The translations under genes were made by a program, and so were the position numbers. A stretch of DNA of 64,000 nucleotides from Phycicoccus avicenniae (GTDB taxonomy: Bacteria; Actinomycetota; Actinomycetes; Actinomycetales; Dermatophilaceae). The notes under the pieces are model-generated. The model ran no database searches. It had not been told where the DNA came from and was given only the letters and a program-made list of their open reading frames with translations. Below, one piece after another: positions 25,000-34,167 of the stretch; the stretch's first letter is position 1, and the number at the start of each line of letters is the position of its first letter. Where the stretch lies: assembly GCF_018139485.1 (NCBI RefSeq), contig NZ_JAGSNF010000008.1, positions 62,001-126,000 of the forward strand, in the 5' to 3' direction.

Positions 25000-26449
25000 C
25001 GCCCGTCCCTCCCCCGACGGCCTGCCCCTCGGGTTCCGGGTGCGCCTCGCCGACGACGCGCACCGGTGCGACGACGGTCGCACCCTCTTCGGCGGGTCCT
25101 CCGGTCGGCTCGTCCATCTGCGTCCGGCGGCGCTCGCCCGCATCGACGGGTCCGGGTCGGTCCGCGTCGAGGACCGCACGTCGGCCGCGGTCGCCCGGCT
25201 GCTCCTCGACCGAGGCCTCGCGCACCCCTGGTGGCCGGACGCCGCCGACGCGTCGCCGCCCGCCGACGTCACCCTCGTCGTCCCCGTCCTCGACCGCCCC
25301 GCCGAGCTCGACCGCCTGCTCACCGGGCTCCCCGGAGTGCGCACCGTCGTCGTCGACGACGGGTCGCAGGACCCGGCGGCCGTCGTCGCCGTGTGCCGGA
25401 CCCACGACGCGCGGTACGTCCGCCATCCCGAGCGTCGTGGTCCCGCCGCCGCCCGCAACACCGGCCTCGCGGCCGTCACCACGTCGTGCGTGGCGTTCGC
25501 CGACTCCGACGTGGTCCTCGACGTCCGGGCGCTCGTCGCCCTGCGCCGCCACCTCGACGACCCGCACGTCGTCCTCGCGGCCCCGCGCGTCCTCGGCCTC
25601 GACGAGGGCCGTGGCGTCCTCGCCCGGTTCGAGGCCGCCCGCAGCTCCCTCGACCTCGGCGCCACCCCGGCGCGGGTCCACCCGCACGGCCGGGTGTCCT
25701 ACGTCCCGAGCGCGATGCTCCTCGCCCGCCGCGATGTTCTCGGCGACGGCTTCGACGAGTCCCTCGAGGTCGCCGAGGACGTCGACCTCGTGTGGCGCCT
25801 CGCCCGGGAGCACACCGTCCGGTACGACCCCGATGTCGTCGTCCGGCACGAGCACCGCACGACGCCCCGTGCCTGGCTGCACCGCAAGGCGTTCTACGGC
25901 ACCGGCGCCGCCCTGCTCGCCACGCGGCACGGCAGCGCCGTCGCGCCCGTCGTCATGGCCCCCTGGGCCGGGGTCGTCGCCGCCGCCCTGCTGGCCCAGC
26001 GGCGCTGGAGCCTTCCCGTCGCCCTCGCGGCGTGCGCCATCACCGAGGTCTCCCTCGCCCGACGGCTCGCCGGGTCCGACCGGCCGCACCGGGCCGCCGC
26101 CGCGGTGATGGCCGTCGGCCTGCACGCCACACTGACCCAGACCGCGTCCGCCCTCGTCCGCCACCACTGGCCGCTCGCCGTCGCGCTCGCACCGGCCTCG
26201 CGCCGGGCCCGGCGGGCGCTGGTCGTCGCCGCGGTCGTCGACGGGGTCCTCGACCACCGCCGGGTCCGCCCCGACCTCGACGTCGTCCGCTGGACCGCCC
26301 TGCGCCGCGCCGAGGACCTCGCGTACGGCGTCGGGCTGTGGGCCGGCTGCGCCCGCGAACGGTCCGCCCGCGCCCTCCTGCCCCTCGTCCGACGCACCGC
26401 GCGCACGAGCCCCGACCCCGACACCCCGCCGACGAGAGGTTCCCGATGA
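24992..26449 (+). CDS. mftF: Mycofactocin glycosyltransferase MftF
   Basis: The protein has 485 residues from GTG 24992. The GT-A glycosyltransferase domain (GT2-like) spans about 90-310: VTLVVPVLDRPAELDRLL, VVVDDGSQDP, AARNTGLAAVTTSCVAFADSDVV with the DSD metal site, and EVAEDVDLVWRLA. Hydrophobic segments near 310-360 suggest membrane association. The N-terminal 90 residues resemble a PqqD-like module as in other MftF proteins. MftF adds beta-1,4-linked glucose units to premycofactocin. Its stop overlaps the mftD ATG by 4 bases. Confidence 0.93.
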   Translation: MSDARPSPDGLPLGFRVRLADDAHRCDDGRTLFGGSSGRLVHLRPAALARIDGSGSVRVEDRTSAAVARLLLDRGLAHPWWPDAADASPPADVTLVVPVLDRPAELDRLLTGLPGVRTVVVDDGSQDPAAVVAVCRTHDARYVRHPERRGPAAARNTGLAAVTTSCVAFADSDVVLDVRALVALRRHLDDPHVVLAAPRVLGLDEGRGVLARFEAARSSLDLGATPARVHPHGRVSYVPSAMLLARRDVLGDGFDESLEVAEDVDLVWRLAREHTVRYDPDVVVRHEHRTTPRAWLHRKAFYGTGAALLATRHGSAVAPVVMAPWAGVVAAALLAQRRWSLPVALAACAITEVSLARRLAGSDRPHRAAAAVMAVGLHATLTQTASALVRHHWPLAVALAPASRRARRALVVAAVVDGVLDHRRVRPDLDVVRWTALRRAEDLAYGVGLWAGCARERSARALLPLVRRTARTSPDPDTPPTRGSR

Positions 26450-27621
26450 GCAGCACCGGATGGTTCGAGACCGTCGCCGAGGCACAGCGCCGCGCCGAGA
26501 AGCGCCTGCCGCGCTCGGTCTACAAGGCCCTTCTCGCCGGGTCGGAGCGCGGCCTCACCTACGACGACAACGTCGCCGCCTTCTCCGAGCTCGGGTTCGC
26601 CCCGCACGTCGCCGGCGGCGTCGCCGACCGGGCGCTCGGCACCCACGTCATGGGCGTCGACCTCGCCCTGCCGGTCATCATCTCCCCGACCGGGGTCCAG
26701 GCCGTCCACCCCGAGGGCGAGGTCGCGGTCGCCCGGGCCGCCGCGGCCCGCGGCACCGCCGTCGGCCTCAGCTCCTTCGGCTCCTTCCCCATCGAGGACG
26801 TCACCGCCGTCAACGACAAGACGCTCTTCCAGATCTACTGGTCCGGCGGCCGCGACGTCATCGAGCAGCGCCTGGACCGGGCCCGGGAGGCCGGCGCCAA
26901 GGGCGTCATCGTCACCCTCGACTGGACCTTCTCGCACGGCCGGGACTGGGGCAGCCCGACGATCCCCGAGAAGCTCACCCCGCGGGCCATGGCCTCCTTC
27001 GCCCCCGAGGTCGTCCGCAAGCCCCGGTGGCTGCTCGACTTCGCGCGGACCGGGAAGCTGCCCGACCTCACGACGCCCAACATGGCGGGCAAGGGCGAGA
27101 AGGGCCCGACGTTCTTCGGCGCCTACGGCGAGTGGATGACGACCCCGCCCCCGACGTGGGAGGACATCGCGTGGATGCGCGAGGCGTGGGGCGGTCCGTT
27201 CATGGTCAAGGGGATCAGCCGGATCGACGACGCCCGCCGGGCCGTCGACGCCGGGGTCTCGGCGATCTCGGTCTCGACCCACGGCGGCAACAACCTCGAC
27301 GGGACCCCGGGTGCCATCCGGATGCTGCCCGGCATCGCCGAGGCGGTCGGCGACGACGTCGAGGTCGTCTTCGACTCCGGGGTGCGTCGCGGCGGCGACG
27401 TCGTCAAGGCGCTCGCCCTCGGCGCGAAGGCCGTGATGATCGGCCGCGCCTACCTCTGGGGGCTCGCCGCGAACGGCCAGGCCGGCGTCGAGAACGTCCT
27501 CGACATCATGTCCGGCGGCATCTCCTCCGCCCTCCTCGGGCTCGGCAAGGCCTCGGTCCACGACCTCACGCCGGACGACGTGCTCGTCCCGGACGGCTTC
27601 CGCCGCGAGCTCGGCGCCTGA
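26446..27621 (+). CDS. mftD: Mycofactocin FMN-dependent dehydrogenase MftD
   Basis: The protein has 391 residues and belongs to the LldD/glycolate oxidase family. MftD oxidatively deaminates AHDP to premycofactocin, the redox-active core. FMN-site motifs are visible: SPTGVQAVHPEGEVAVARAA, then MVKGISRIDDARRAVDAG with the catalytic-site Lys, and STHGGNNLDGTPGAI with the active-site His, followed by DSGVRRGGDVVKALALGA. The pattern GGNNLDG replaces the GGRQLDG usual for lactate dehydrogenases. It is the last recognisable mft gene; mftG is absent downstream. Confidence 0.95.
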   Translation: MSSTGWFETVAEAQRRAEKRLPRSVYKALLAGSERGLTYDDNVAAFSELGFAPHVAGGVADRALGTHVMGVDLALPVIISPTGVQAVHPEGEVAVARAAAARGTAVGLSSFGSFPIEDVTAVNDKTLFQIYWSGGRDVIEQRLDRAREAGAKGVIVTLDWTFSHGRDWGSPTIPEKLTPRAMASFAPEVVRKPRWLLDFARTGKLPDLTTPNMAGKGEKGPTFFGAYGEWMTTPPPTWEDIAWMREAWGGPFMVKGISRIDDARRAVDAGVSAISVSTHGGNNLDGTPGAIRMLPGIAEAVGDDVEVVFDSGVRRGGDVVKALALGAKAVMIGRAYLWGLAANGQAGVENVLDIMSGGISSALLGLGKASVHDLTPDDVLVPDGFRRELGA

Positions 27622-27653
27622 CCCGCGGCGTCCGGCCGTGCGACGCTGAGCAG

Positions 27654-28310
27654 GTGAAGAACTTCCTGCTCGGGGTCGTGACGACCCTCGCCGTGCTCGC
27701 CGTCGGTGGCGCCGTCCTGCTCGCCTCCCTCGGGTCCGGCGCGGAGCCGCTCGACCTCCCGCCGAGCGCCGCCCCGGCGACCCCCGCGCAGGCGCCGGAC
27801 GACCTCGGTCCCCAGGAGACGTGGCTCGGGTCGGTCGACCTGTCGAGCCAGGGAGTCGTCGCGCCGGACGGCAGCCTCGCCGACGTGACCGCACAGGGCA
27901 CCGGGGTCCGGTTCGGCCCCGATGGGCTGCGGGCGCAGCGCCTCGACATCGACGCGACCGTCCCGTTCGACGTCGTCGCCGAGCAGATCGGCGACGGGGT
28001 GCGCCTCTACGCGGCGAACGAGGGGCGCACCGGCATCGAGCGGACCGCCTCGGTCCTCGGCCGTGACGTGACGATCCGAGCGACGGCCGACGTCAGCGCC
28101 CAGGACGGCCGGCTCCTCATCGAACCCGCGACGGTCGACGTCGGCGGACCGTCCTTCCTCGACGCCGCGATCAGCGCCGTCGCCCGCACGCTCGTCACCT
28201 TCCGGCAGGACGTGCCCGGCGTCCCCGAGGGCATGGCTCTGCGGGAGGTGACGACCGGCGCCGCCGGCTTCGCCGTCACCCTCCAGGGCCGCGACGTCGT
28301 CGTGAACTGA
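27654..28310 (+). CDS. DUF2993 (LmeA-like) lipid-binding protein, membrane-anchored
   Basis: The protein has 218 residues from GTG 27654. Residues 1-25 form an N-terminal signal anchor (NFLLGVVTTLAVLAVGGAVLL), followed by a Pro/Ala linker and a DUF2993 domain recognisable from TGVRFGPDGLRAQRLDIDA and ATVDVGGPSFLDAAIS. The mycobacterial relative LmeA binds phospholipids in the periplasm and helps lipomannan synthesis. It lies 32 bases after mftD and is convergent with the amylase; no specific mycofactocin link is known to me. Confidence 0.72.
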   Translation: MKNFLLGVVTTLAVLAVGGAVLLASLGSGAEPLDLPPSAAPATPAQAPDDLGPQETWLGSVDLSSQGVVAPDGSLADVTAQGTGVRFGPDGLRAQRLDIDATVPFDVVAEQIGDGVRLYAANEGRTGIERTASVLGRDVTIRATADVSAQDGRLLIEPATVDVGGPSFLDAAISAVARTLVTFRQDVPGVPEGMALREVTTGAAGFAVTLQGRDVVVN

Positions 28311-28321
28311 CGTCGCGGCCC
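28286..28321. terminator. Bidirectional terminator between DUF2993 and amylase genes
   Basis: A perfect 12-bp stem (28286-28297 with 28310-28321) and 12-base loop contain the DUF2993 stop codon in the loop/right arm. It lies 11 bases beyond the amylase stop. Confidence 0.75.
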
Positions 28322-28331
28322 CTGCGGGGGG

Positions 28332-31300
28332 TCAGCGGATCCGCCCCACGACCTCCACGCCGGTCGCCTGGACGACCCGCCCGAGGACGTCGTACGCGAC
28401 GACGGCCACCTGGCCGGACCGCGAGATCGCCCCCGCGTCGCGGGCGTCCTTCTTCGACAGCCGCAGCACCTCGGCGTCGGCCAGGTCGGGGTACTGCGCC
28501 GCGAGCGTCGCCGGGAGCCCCGACGGGTCGAGCGTCAGCGGGAGCGAGGACCCGCCGACGGTCTCGGTGTCCAGCTCGAGCGACCCGGCCGGACCCCAGT
28601 GCAGGCGGTAGGTCCACGCGCCCCGGTCGTCGGGCAGGTTCCACGAGACGACCTCGGGGGTGAGCCACGAGGCGCGCGCCGTCGACAGGTCCGGGCCGAC
28701 GTCCGGCACGAAGGTGTCGACGGTCAGGCTCGACGACGAGCGCTGGAACGAGACCGTCGTCGCCTCGCCCTCCTCGACGGTGAACGAGACCGGACCGGTC
28801 CCGTCGACCGACACCGACCACGTCCCCGCCGGGATGTCGACCGTCGTGAAGGAGTACGTGCCGTCCCCGTCCGGGTCCTGCAGCCAGGAGCGCATGCAGT
28901 CGGCGTCGTCGTCCGCGGCGCAGCCGAGCTCGGACTGGAAGTCACCCGTCGCGACGAGCACCGGGTCCAGCTCGCTGTTCGTCACCCACTTCGTCCGGTA
29001 GTCGAAGTAGAAGTCGACCGGTCCGCCGTCCGTGGCGTACGGGATGTCCGAGCCGTTGCGGTTGCCGCCGGCGCCGTAGTTCTCGTCCCACGAGCGGTCG
29101 ATCGCCGCCTTGAAGGCGTACTGGCCGGCCACCGGGCTGAACGTGCCCTTCCAGACCCCGTCGTCGTCGAGGGTCAGCTGGATCGCGTCGCACGGCGGGT
29201 CCCAGTCGGCCGCGCAGCCGATCTCGCTGCCGTGGCTGCCGGGGACCGACACGGCGTCGGGCTGGGTGATGGGCCCGAGGTCGATGCCGGGGTCCGCGGG
29301 CGGCTGCGGCTGCCCGACGACGGCGCTCGTCGACGTCACGCCGAGGTCGCCGTCGTGGTCCCGGGCGACCGCCCGGTACTCGACGGGCGTGCCCTGGGCG
29401 AGTCCCCGGACGTCGTGGAAGACGCGGTAGGGCGCGTTGTCGTCGGTCCCGAGCGGGGTCCACTCGCTCGTGCCGACGGGCCGCCAGGCGAAGGTCACCT
29501 GGGTGAAGTCACCACCGGGGACGCTGACGCCGACCTCGGCGCGTCCCGTGACGATGCCCGAATCGCCCGGGGCCGTGAACACTGGCTCCGGGGCCTCCTT
29601 GTCGGGACGCAGAGGGCTGTTGGCCCGGTACACGACGGCCGACAGCGGCGGCACCGTCACGGTGACCCGGCCCTCGACGTCGGTCTTGAGGTTCTTCGGC
29701 GCCGAGGCCGGCCACACCGCCTTGAGCATGCTGCGCTGCGGCTGGAAGGTCGCGAACGTCGCGGTCTGCTCGGTGTCGGCGTTGTTGACGGCGACGACGT
29801 ACTCGACGTTCTCGTCGGCGTCGATGCGGCTCAGCGCGAAGATCCCCGCCTCGTCGGAGGCGAACCGGTGGACCTGCGCGCCGTCGGCGAGCGCGGGGTG
29901 GTCCTCCCGCAGGGCCGCGAGGTCGGCGATGTGCTCGTACATCGGGTGCGAGGTGTCGAAGTTGGCGTCCGCGGTGCTCGCGTCGGTGCCGATGAGGTCG
30001 TAGGTGTCGTTGTGCAGCGCGACCTCGCTCGGGAACATGTCCTCGCGCGCCCGCTGGTCACCGATGCCGCCCGGCACGTCGGCCGGGGCCGAGAAGCCCT
30101 GCTCGTCGCCGTAGTAGACGACCGGCTGCCCGCGGGTCAGGTACATGAGCGAGTGCGCGAGCCGGTCGCGCTCGAGCAGCTCGGCGTCGTCCCACGTGCT
30201 CCCCTGCCGCAGGAAGCTGCCGACGCGACCCATGTCGTGGTTGCCGAGGAAGGTCGGCAGCGAGTAGGCGTTGGAGTCGACGTCGGTGAACCAGTCGTCG
30301 AGCGCGTAGAAGTCCCGCAGCTCGCTGGTCGGCGTGCCCTTGGCGAAGTTGACCCCGCTGCCCTGGAAGCCGAAGTCGACGGTCGCCTGCAGGCGGCCCT
30401 CCGTCGTGTACTGCGACATGAAGCGCGGGTCGGCGTCGTAGACCTCGCCGAACATGAAGAAGTCGTCGTTGCCGATCGACGCCGCATGGCCCTGCAGCGC
30501 GGGGCCGAACTGCTTCCAGAAGTCCATGTTCACGTGCTTGACGGTGTCGATCCGGAAGCCGTCGACGCCGGCGTCCTCGACCCACGTCTCGTAGATGTCG
30601 ACCATCCCCTGGACGACCTCGGGCCGCTCGGTCCACAGGTCGTCCAGCGCCGACCGGTTGCCGGACGGGAAGTCGCCGTACTCGCTGTTCTCGCCGGAGA
30701 AGGTCGAGGTGCCCCGGTTGTGGTACATCGTCGGGTCGTTGAGCCAGTCCGGGACCTTGACCTCGGCGTCCTCCGGGGAGCGGAAGGTCGGGACGTAGGG
30801 GAAGGAGGTCTCGGCGTCGACCTCGGGGAAGTCGTCGCCGACCGTCGTGAAGTCCCGGTCGTCGAAGGGGGTGCCGTCGGCGTCGCGGTAGGGCTCCTGC
30901 GCCTTCGTGACGTACGGGACCTGGCCGTCGGCGTCGTAGGCGTCCTCGGGGTAGTCGAGGACGTCGGCCGTGTGGTTCGTGATGATGTCGAAGAAGACCT
31001 TGATCCCGCGCTCGTGGGCGAGGTCGATGAGGGTCTTCAGCTCCTCGTTCGTCCCGAGGTGCGGGTCGATCTGGGTGAAGTCGGTGATCCAGTACCCGTG
31101 GTAGCCGGCCGACTCCGTGCCCTCCTCGCCCTGGACGGGCTTGTTCTTGAACGACGGGGTCATCCAGATCGCCGTCGTCCCGAGCTCCTCGATGTAGTCG
31201 AGCCGCTCGATGATGCCCTGCAGGTCACCGCCGTGGAAGAACCCCTGGCTCGTCGGGTCGTGGCCGTGGTCCAGCCGGGTCCCCTCGATGCCCGCGGTGT

Positions 31301-31835
31301 CGTTCGACGGGTCCGCGTTCTCGAAGCGGTCGGCCATGACGAAGTAGAAGTTCTCGCGGGTGAGGTCCTCGCGCAGCCCGTCGCCGGCGAGCGCCCGGTC
31401 GGCGGCGGTCAGGCCGCCGGCGGGCGAGGCCGGGCCGACCGCGACGCGGTGCGTGGAGTGGTCGTACGTGAACCGCAGCTCGGCGTCCTGCTCGAGCGCG
31501 AGCGGGACGTTGCCACCGAGGTCGAACGTCGCGTCGCCGTAGCTCTCGTCCCAGGACCCGTCGAGCCGCACCTTCCACTCGTAGGAGCCAGCAGGGACCT
31601 CGAACACGCCGCTGAAGACGCCCAGGGAGCCCGCGACGGCGTCGAGGTCGGTCTCGGCGCACTCGGTGTCCCAGTCGGTGCCGCACCCGAGCTCGCTCAT
31701 GAGCGAGCCCATGAGCGTGACGCGCTCCGGGACGTCGGTGTGGTCCGCGGCCGCCGGCAGGGCGGTGAGGAGCCCCGGCCCCGCGAGGAGCGCCGCTCCG
31801 GCGGCGAGGGCGGGCAGGCGTCGTACTCGGGGCAT
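28332..31835 (-). CDS. Secreted alpha-amylase (GH13) with X25 modules, truncated amylopullulanase architecture
   Basis: An exported 1167-residue protein with an N-terminal signal peptide ending near LPAAADHT. Modules in order: X25/PulA-type beta module about 38-115, GH13 catalytic barrel about 135-680, a C-terminal beta domain, an Fn3-like region near 760-860, X25-like modules near 860-950 and 965-1035, and a pullulanase-type N-terminal domain near 1050-1165 (TARASWLTPEVVSWNL). Catalytic residues are Asp430 (GFRIDTVKH), Glu464 (FGEVYD) and Asp534 (GNHDMG). In full actinobacterial amylopullulanases this last domain leads into a second GH13 unit, which is missing here. A LacI-type operator covers the promoter. 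Confidence 0.87.
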   Translation of the reverse strand: MPRVRRLPALAAGAALLAGPGLLTALPAAADHTDVPERVTLMGSLMSELGCGTDWDTECAETDLDAVAGSLGVFSGVFEVPAGSYEWKVRLDGSWDESYGDATFDLGGNVPLALEQDAELRFTYDHSTHRVAVGPASPAGGLTAADRALAGDGLREDLTRENFYFVMADRFENADPSNDTAGIEGTRLDHGHDPTSQGFFHGGDLQGIIERLDYIEELGTTAIWMTPSFKNKPVQGEEGTESAGYHGYWITDFTQIDPHLGTNEELKTLIDLAHERGIKVFFDIITNHTADVLDYPEDAYDADGQVPYVTKAQEPYRDADGTPFDDRDFTTVGDDFPEVDAETSFPYVPTFRSPEDAEVKVPDWLNDPTMYHNRGTSTFSGENSEYGDFPSGNRSALDDLWTERPEVVQGMVDIYETWVEDAGVDGFRIDTVKHVNMDFWKQFGPALQGHAASIGNDDFFMFGEVYDADPRFMSQYTTEGRLQATVDFGFQGSGVNFAKGTPTSELRDFYALDDWFTDVDSNAYSLPTFLGNHDMGRVGSFLRQGSTWDDAELLERDRLAHSLMYLTRGQPVVYYGDEQGFSAPADVPGGIGDQRAREDMFPSEVALHNDTYDLIGTDASTADANFDTSHPMYEHIADLAALREDHPALADGAQVHRFASDEAGIFALSRIDADENVEYVVAVNNADTEQTATFATFQPQRSMLKAVWPASAPKNLKTDVEGRVTVTVPPLSAVVYRANSPLRPDKEAPEPVFTAPGDSGIVTGRAEVGVSVPGGDFTQVTFAWRPVGTSEWTPLGTDDNAPYRVFHDVRGLAQGTPVEYRAVARDHDGDLGVTSTSAVVGQPQPPADPGIDLGPITQPDAVSVPGSHGSEIGCAADWDPPCDAIQLTLDDDGVWKGTFSPVAGQYAFKAAIDRSWDENYGAGGNRNGSDIPYATDGGPVDFYFDYRTKWVTNSELDPVLVATGDFQSELGCAADDDADCMRSWLQDPDGDGTYSFTTVDIPAGTWSVSVDGTGPVSFTVEEGEATTVSFQRSSSSLTVDTFVPDVGPDLSTARASWLTPEVVSWNLPDDRGAWTYRLHWGPAGSLELDTETVGGSSLPLTLDPSGLPATLAAQYPDLADAEVLRLSKKDARDAGAISRSGQVAVVAYDVLGRVVQATGVEVVGRIR

Positions 31836-31891
31836 CGTCGCTCCTGGGGGTCGCGGGCGGGGTCGCCGCCCGGCTGGGGGGTCCGCAGGTG

Positions 31892-31920
31892 AACCTAGAT
31901 GCGAAAACGCTTTACATGAA
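31892..31920 (-). promoter_or_regulatory. Amylase promoter with LacI-family operator in the spacer
   Basis: On the minus strand TTCATG (31915-31920) and TAGGTT (31892-31897) are exactly 17 bases apart. The spacer contains AAACGCTT (31905-31912 on the + strand), a perfect match to the AANCGNTT core of LacI/GalR-family operators, so repression by a maltose-type regulator is likely. Confidence 0.65.
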
Positions 31921-32019
31921 GACCCGGGACCCGGTCCTTGCGATCTCTTTACCCTCGTGCTCCCCACCCCCTGACCTGCCACGACGGACGGGTGGCGCCT
32001 CGCGCGGTCCCGGGGTGGG

Positions 32020-33714
32020 TCAGCGGGTCCGGGCGACCCGTCCCTCGTCCCACACCGGCTCGTCGCTGCTCGCGACGGTCCCGTCGGACCGGAAGACGAG
32101 GAAGCGGTCGAGCCCGCGGGCGAACCACCGGTCGTGGGTCACGGCGACGACGGTGCCCTCGAAGGCCTCGAGGGCGTCCTCGAGCGCCTCGGCCGAGTGC
32201 AGGTCGAGGTTGTCGGTCGGCTCGTCGAGCAGGAGCAGCGTCGCGCCGGACAGCTCGAGGAGCAGGATCTGGAAGCGCGCCTGCTGTCCCCCGGAGAGCG
32301 AGTCGAAGGTCTGCTCCCCCGCCGCCGCGAGGCCGTACCGGTCGAGCGCCCGGGCCGCGAGGTCGCGCGGCCGGCCCTCCCGGTGCTCGTCCCCGCGGTG
32401 CAGGATGTCGAGCAGGGACCTGCCGTGCAGGGCGGCGTGGTCGTGGGTCTGGGCGAACCAGCCAGGTCGGACCCGGGACCCGAGGACCACGCGACCGGCG
32501 TGCTCCACCGGCGCGGGGCGCACGTCCCCGACCGGCTCGTGCTCCTTCTCGGGATGGCTCCCGCCCGCGGCGAGCAGGCGCAGGAAGTGCGACTTGCCCG
32601 AGCCGTTGCTGCCGAGCACGCCGAGCCGCTCCCCGAACCACACCTCGTCGTCGAACGGCGCGACGAGCCGGGTGCCGTCGACCCGCAGCTCGAGCCCGGT
32701 CGAGACGACGGCGCGCTTGGCCGTCCGTCCGCCGCGCAGCCGCATCCGCACGTTCTGCCGGAGCGGCACGGCCTCGGGCGGGCCGGCCTCCTCGAAGCGC
32801 CGCAGCCGTGTCTCGGCGGCGTGCAGCCGCGGGGCCATGTCGGAGTTGTACGCCGCCTTCTGGCGGTACATGACGACGAGCGCCTTGAGCTTCGCGTGCT
32901 CCTCGTCCCACCGCTTGAGCAGCTCGTCGAGCCGGGCGTTGCGGTCCGCACGCGCCGCGTCGTAGGTCGCGAACCGGCCGGGGTGGACCCACACGGTGTT
33001 GCCGCCGCGGCCCGGCTCGAGCGTCGCGATGCGGGTCGCGACGCGGTCGAGGAGCTCGCGGTCGTGGCTCACGAAGAGGACCGTCTTCGGCGACTCGACG
33101 AGCCGCTCCTCGAGCCAGCGCTTCGCGGGGACGTCGAGGTAGTTGTCGGGCTCGTCGAGGAGGAGGACCTCGTCCGGACCGCGGAGCAGGGCCTCGAGGA
33201 CGAGACGCTTCTGCTCGCCGCCGGACAGCGTCGTCACCTGCCGCCACTGGGCCCGCTCGAACGGCACACCGATCGCCGCGACGGTGCAGACGTCCCAGAG
33301 CGTCTCCCACTCGTAGCCGCCGACGTCGCCCCAGTCGGAGAGGGCCTGGGCGTAGTCGAGCTGGTCCTGCTCGGTGTCGCGCTCCATCATCGCGAGCTCC
33401 GTGCGGTCGATCTCGGCCGCGGCCCGGCGCACCGGGTCCGGGGCGACGGAGACGAGGAGGTCGCGCACCGTCGAGTCGTCGCGGACCGCCCCGATGAACT
33501 GCCTCATGACGCCGAGCCCGCCGCTGCGGGTCACGGCGCCGTCCTGCGCCGCCAGGTCACCGGCGAGGATCCGCAGGAGGGTCGTCTTGCCCGTCCCGTT
33601 GGGTCCGACGAGGGCGACCTTGGCGCCCTCGCCGACGCGGAAGGTCACCTCCCGCAGGAGGGGCCGGCCGTCCGGCAGCGAGAAGCCCACGGCTCCGACG
33701 TCGAGATGTCCCAC
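32020..33714 (-). CDS. ABC-F family ATPase
   Basis: The protein has 564 residues with two ABC ATPase domains and no membrane segments. Walker A motifs are GPNGTGKTT near residue 37 and GSNGSGKSH near 365; signatures are LSGGEQKR and LSGGQQAR; Walker B are LLLDEPDNYLD and LLLDEPTDNLD. The charged linker around 230-300 is the P-site interaction region of ABC-F proteins. These bind the ribosome E site and act in translation control or antibiotic protection. No drug-specific subgroup can be assigned from sequence alone. The gene starts with GTG. Confidence 0.9.
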   Translation of the reverse strand: MGHLDVGAVGFSLPDGRPLLREVTFRVGEGAKVALVGPNGTGKTTLLRILAGDLAAQDGAVTRSGGLGVMRQFIGAVRDDSTVRDLLVSVAPDPVRRAAAEIDRTELAMMERDTEQDQLDYAQALSDWGDVGGYEWETLWDVCTVAAIGVPFERAQWRQVTTLSGGEQKRLVLEALLRGPDEVLLLDEPDNYLDVPAKRWLEERLVESPKTVLFVSHDRELLDRVATRIATLEPGRGGNTVWVHPGRFATYDAARADRNARLDELLKRWDEEHAKLKALVVMYRQKAAYNSDMAPRLHAAETRLRRFEEAGPPEAVPLRQNVRMRLRGGRTAKRAVVSTGLELRVDGTRLVAPFDDEVWFGERLGVLGSNGSGKSHFLRLLAAGGSHPEKEHEPVGDVRPAPVEHAGRVVLGSRVRPGWFAQTHDHAALHGRSLLDILHRGDEHREGRPRDLAARALDRYGLAAAGEQTFDSLSGGQQARFQILLLELSGATLLLLDEPTDNLDLHSAEALEDALEAFEGTVVAVTHDRWFARGLDRFLVFRSDGTVASSDEPVWDEGRVARTR

Positions 33715-33768
33715 GAGCGACCAGTGTCCCCGACGACGGGCCTGCGATCGAGCGCTTTCCGGCGCCGC

Positions 33769-34167
33769 TCAGCCGCGGGCGTCGAGCTCGGCGACCCGCC
33801 GGACCGGTGCCGTCGCCCGGTACGAGGACTCGAGGAGCTCGGCGACCTCGTCCCAGTCGACGGCCTCCCCCTGCAGGTCGAGCGCGAGCCAGCCGTAGGC
33901 GCCCTCGTAGCCGGGGACGACGAACCGCGGGTCGTCGAGCAGGGCCGGCCGCTCGGCGTCGTCGGGGAGGAAGACGAGCGCGCGCCGCAGGGCGTGCGAG
34001 CCGTGGTCGCCCTTGATCACCCCGCCGAAGATCGCGAAGACCTTCTTCGTGAAGAACGTCGGCCGCCCGTGGCTGACCTTCTCGTCCGCGCCGGGCAGTG
34101 CCAGCGCCAGCGAGCGCAGCCGGGCGAGCAGCGGGTCGTCCTCGTCGAACCTCGGCGGGTGCGCCAT
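33769..34167 (-). CDS. MmcQ/YjbR family protein
   Basis: A 132-residue protein with the MmcQ/YjbR pattern: ARLRSLALALPGADEKVSHG at residues 15-34 and VPGYEGAYGWLALDL near 85. Structural relatives have a DNA-binding-like fold, but the function is unknown. It sits 9 bases downstream of truA on the same strand. Confidence 0.85.
   Translation of the reverse strand: MAHPPRFDEDDPLLARLRSLALALPGADEKVSHGRPTFFTKKVFAIFGGVIKGDHGSHALRRALVFLPDDAERPALLDDPRFVVPGYEGAYGWLALDLQGEAVDWDEVAELLESSYRATAPVRRVAELDARG

Noticed and set aside
28599-31892. 1097-codon open frame on the plus strand opposite the amylase
   Set aside because: Antisense shadow of a clear GH13 protein; composition is dominated by Val, Arg, Gly and Glu repeats without any domain.
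32020-33714. ABC-F protein as a specific antibiotic-resistance determinant
   Set aside because: The family is assured but the subgroup is not; several ABC-F groups are housekeeping translation factors.
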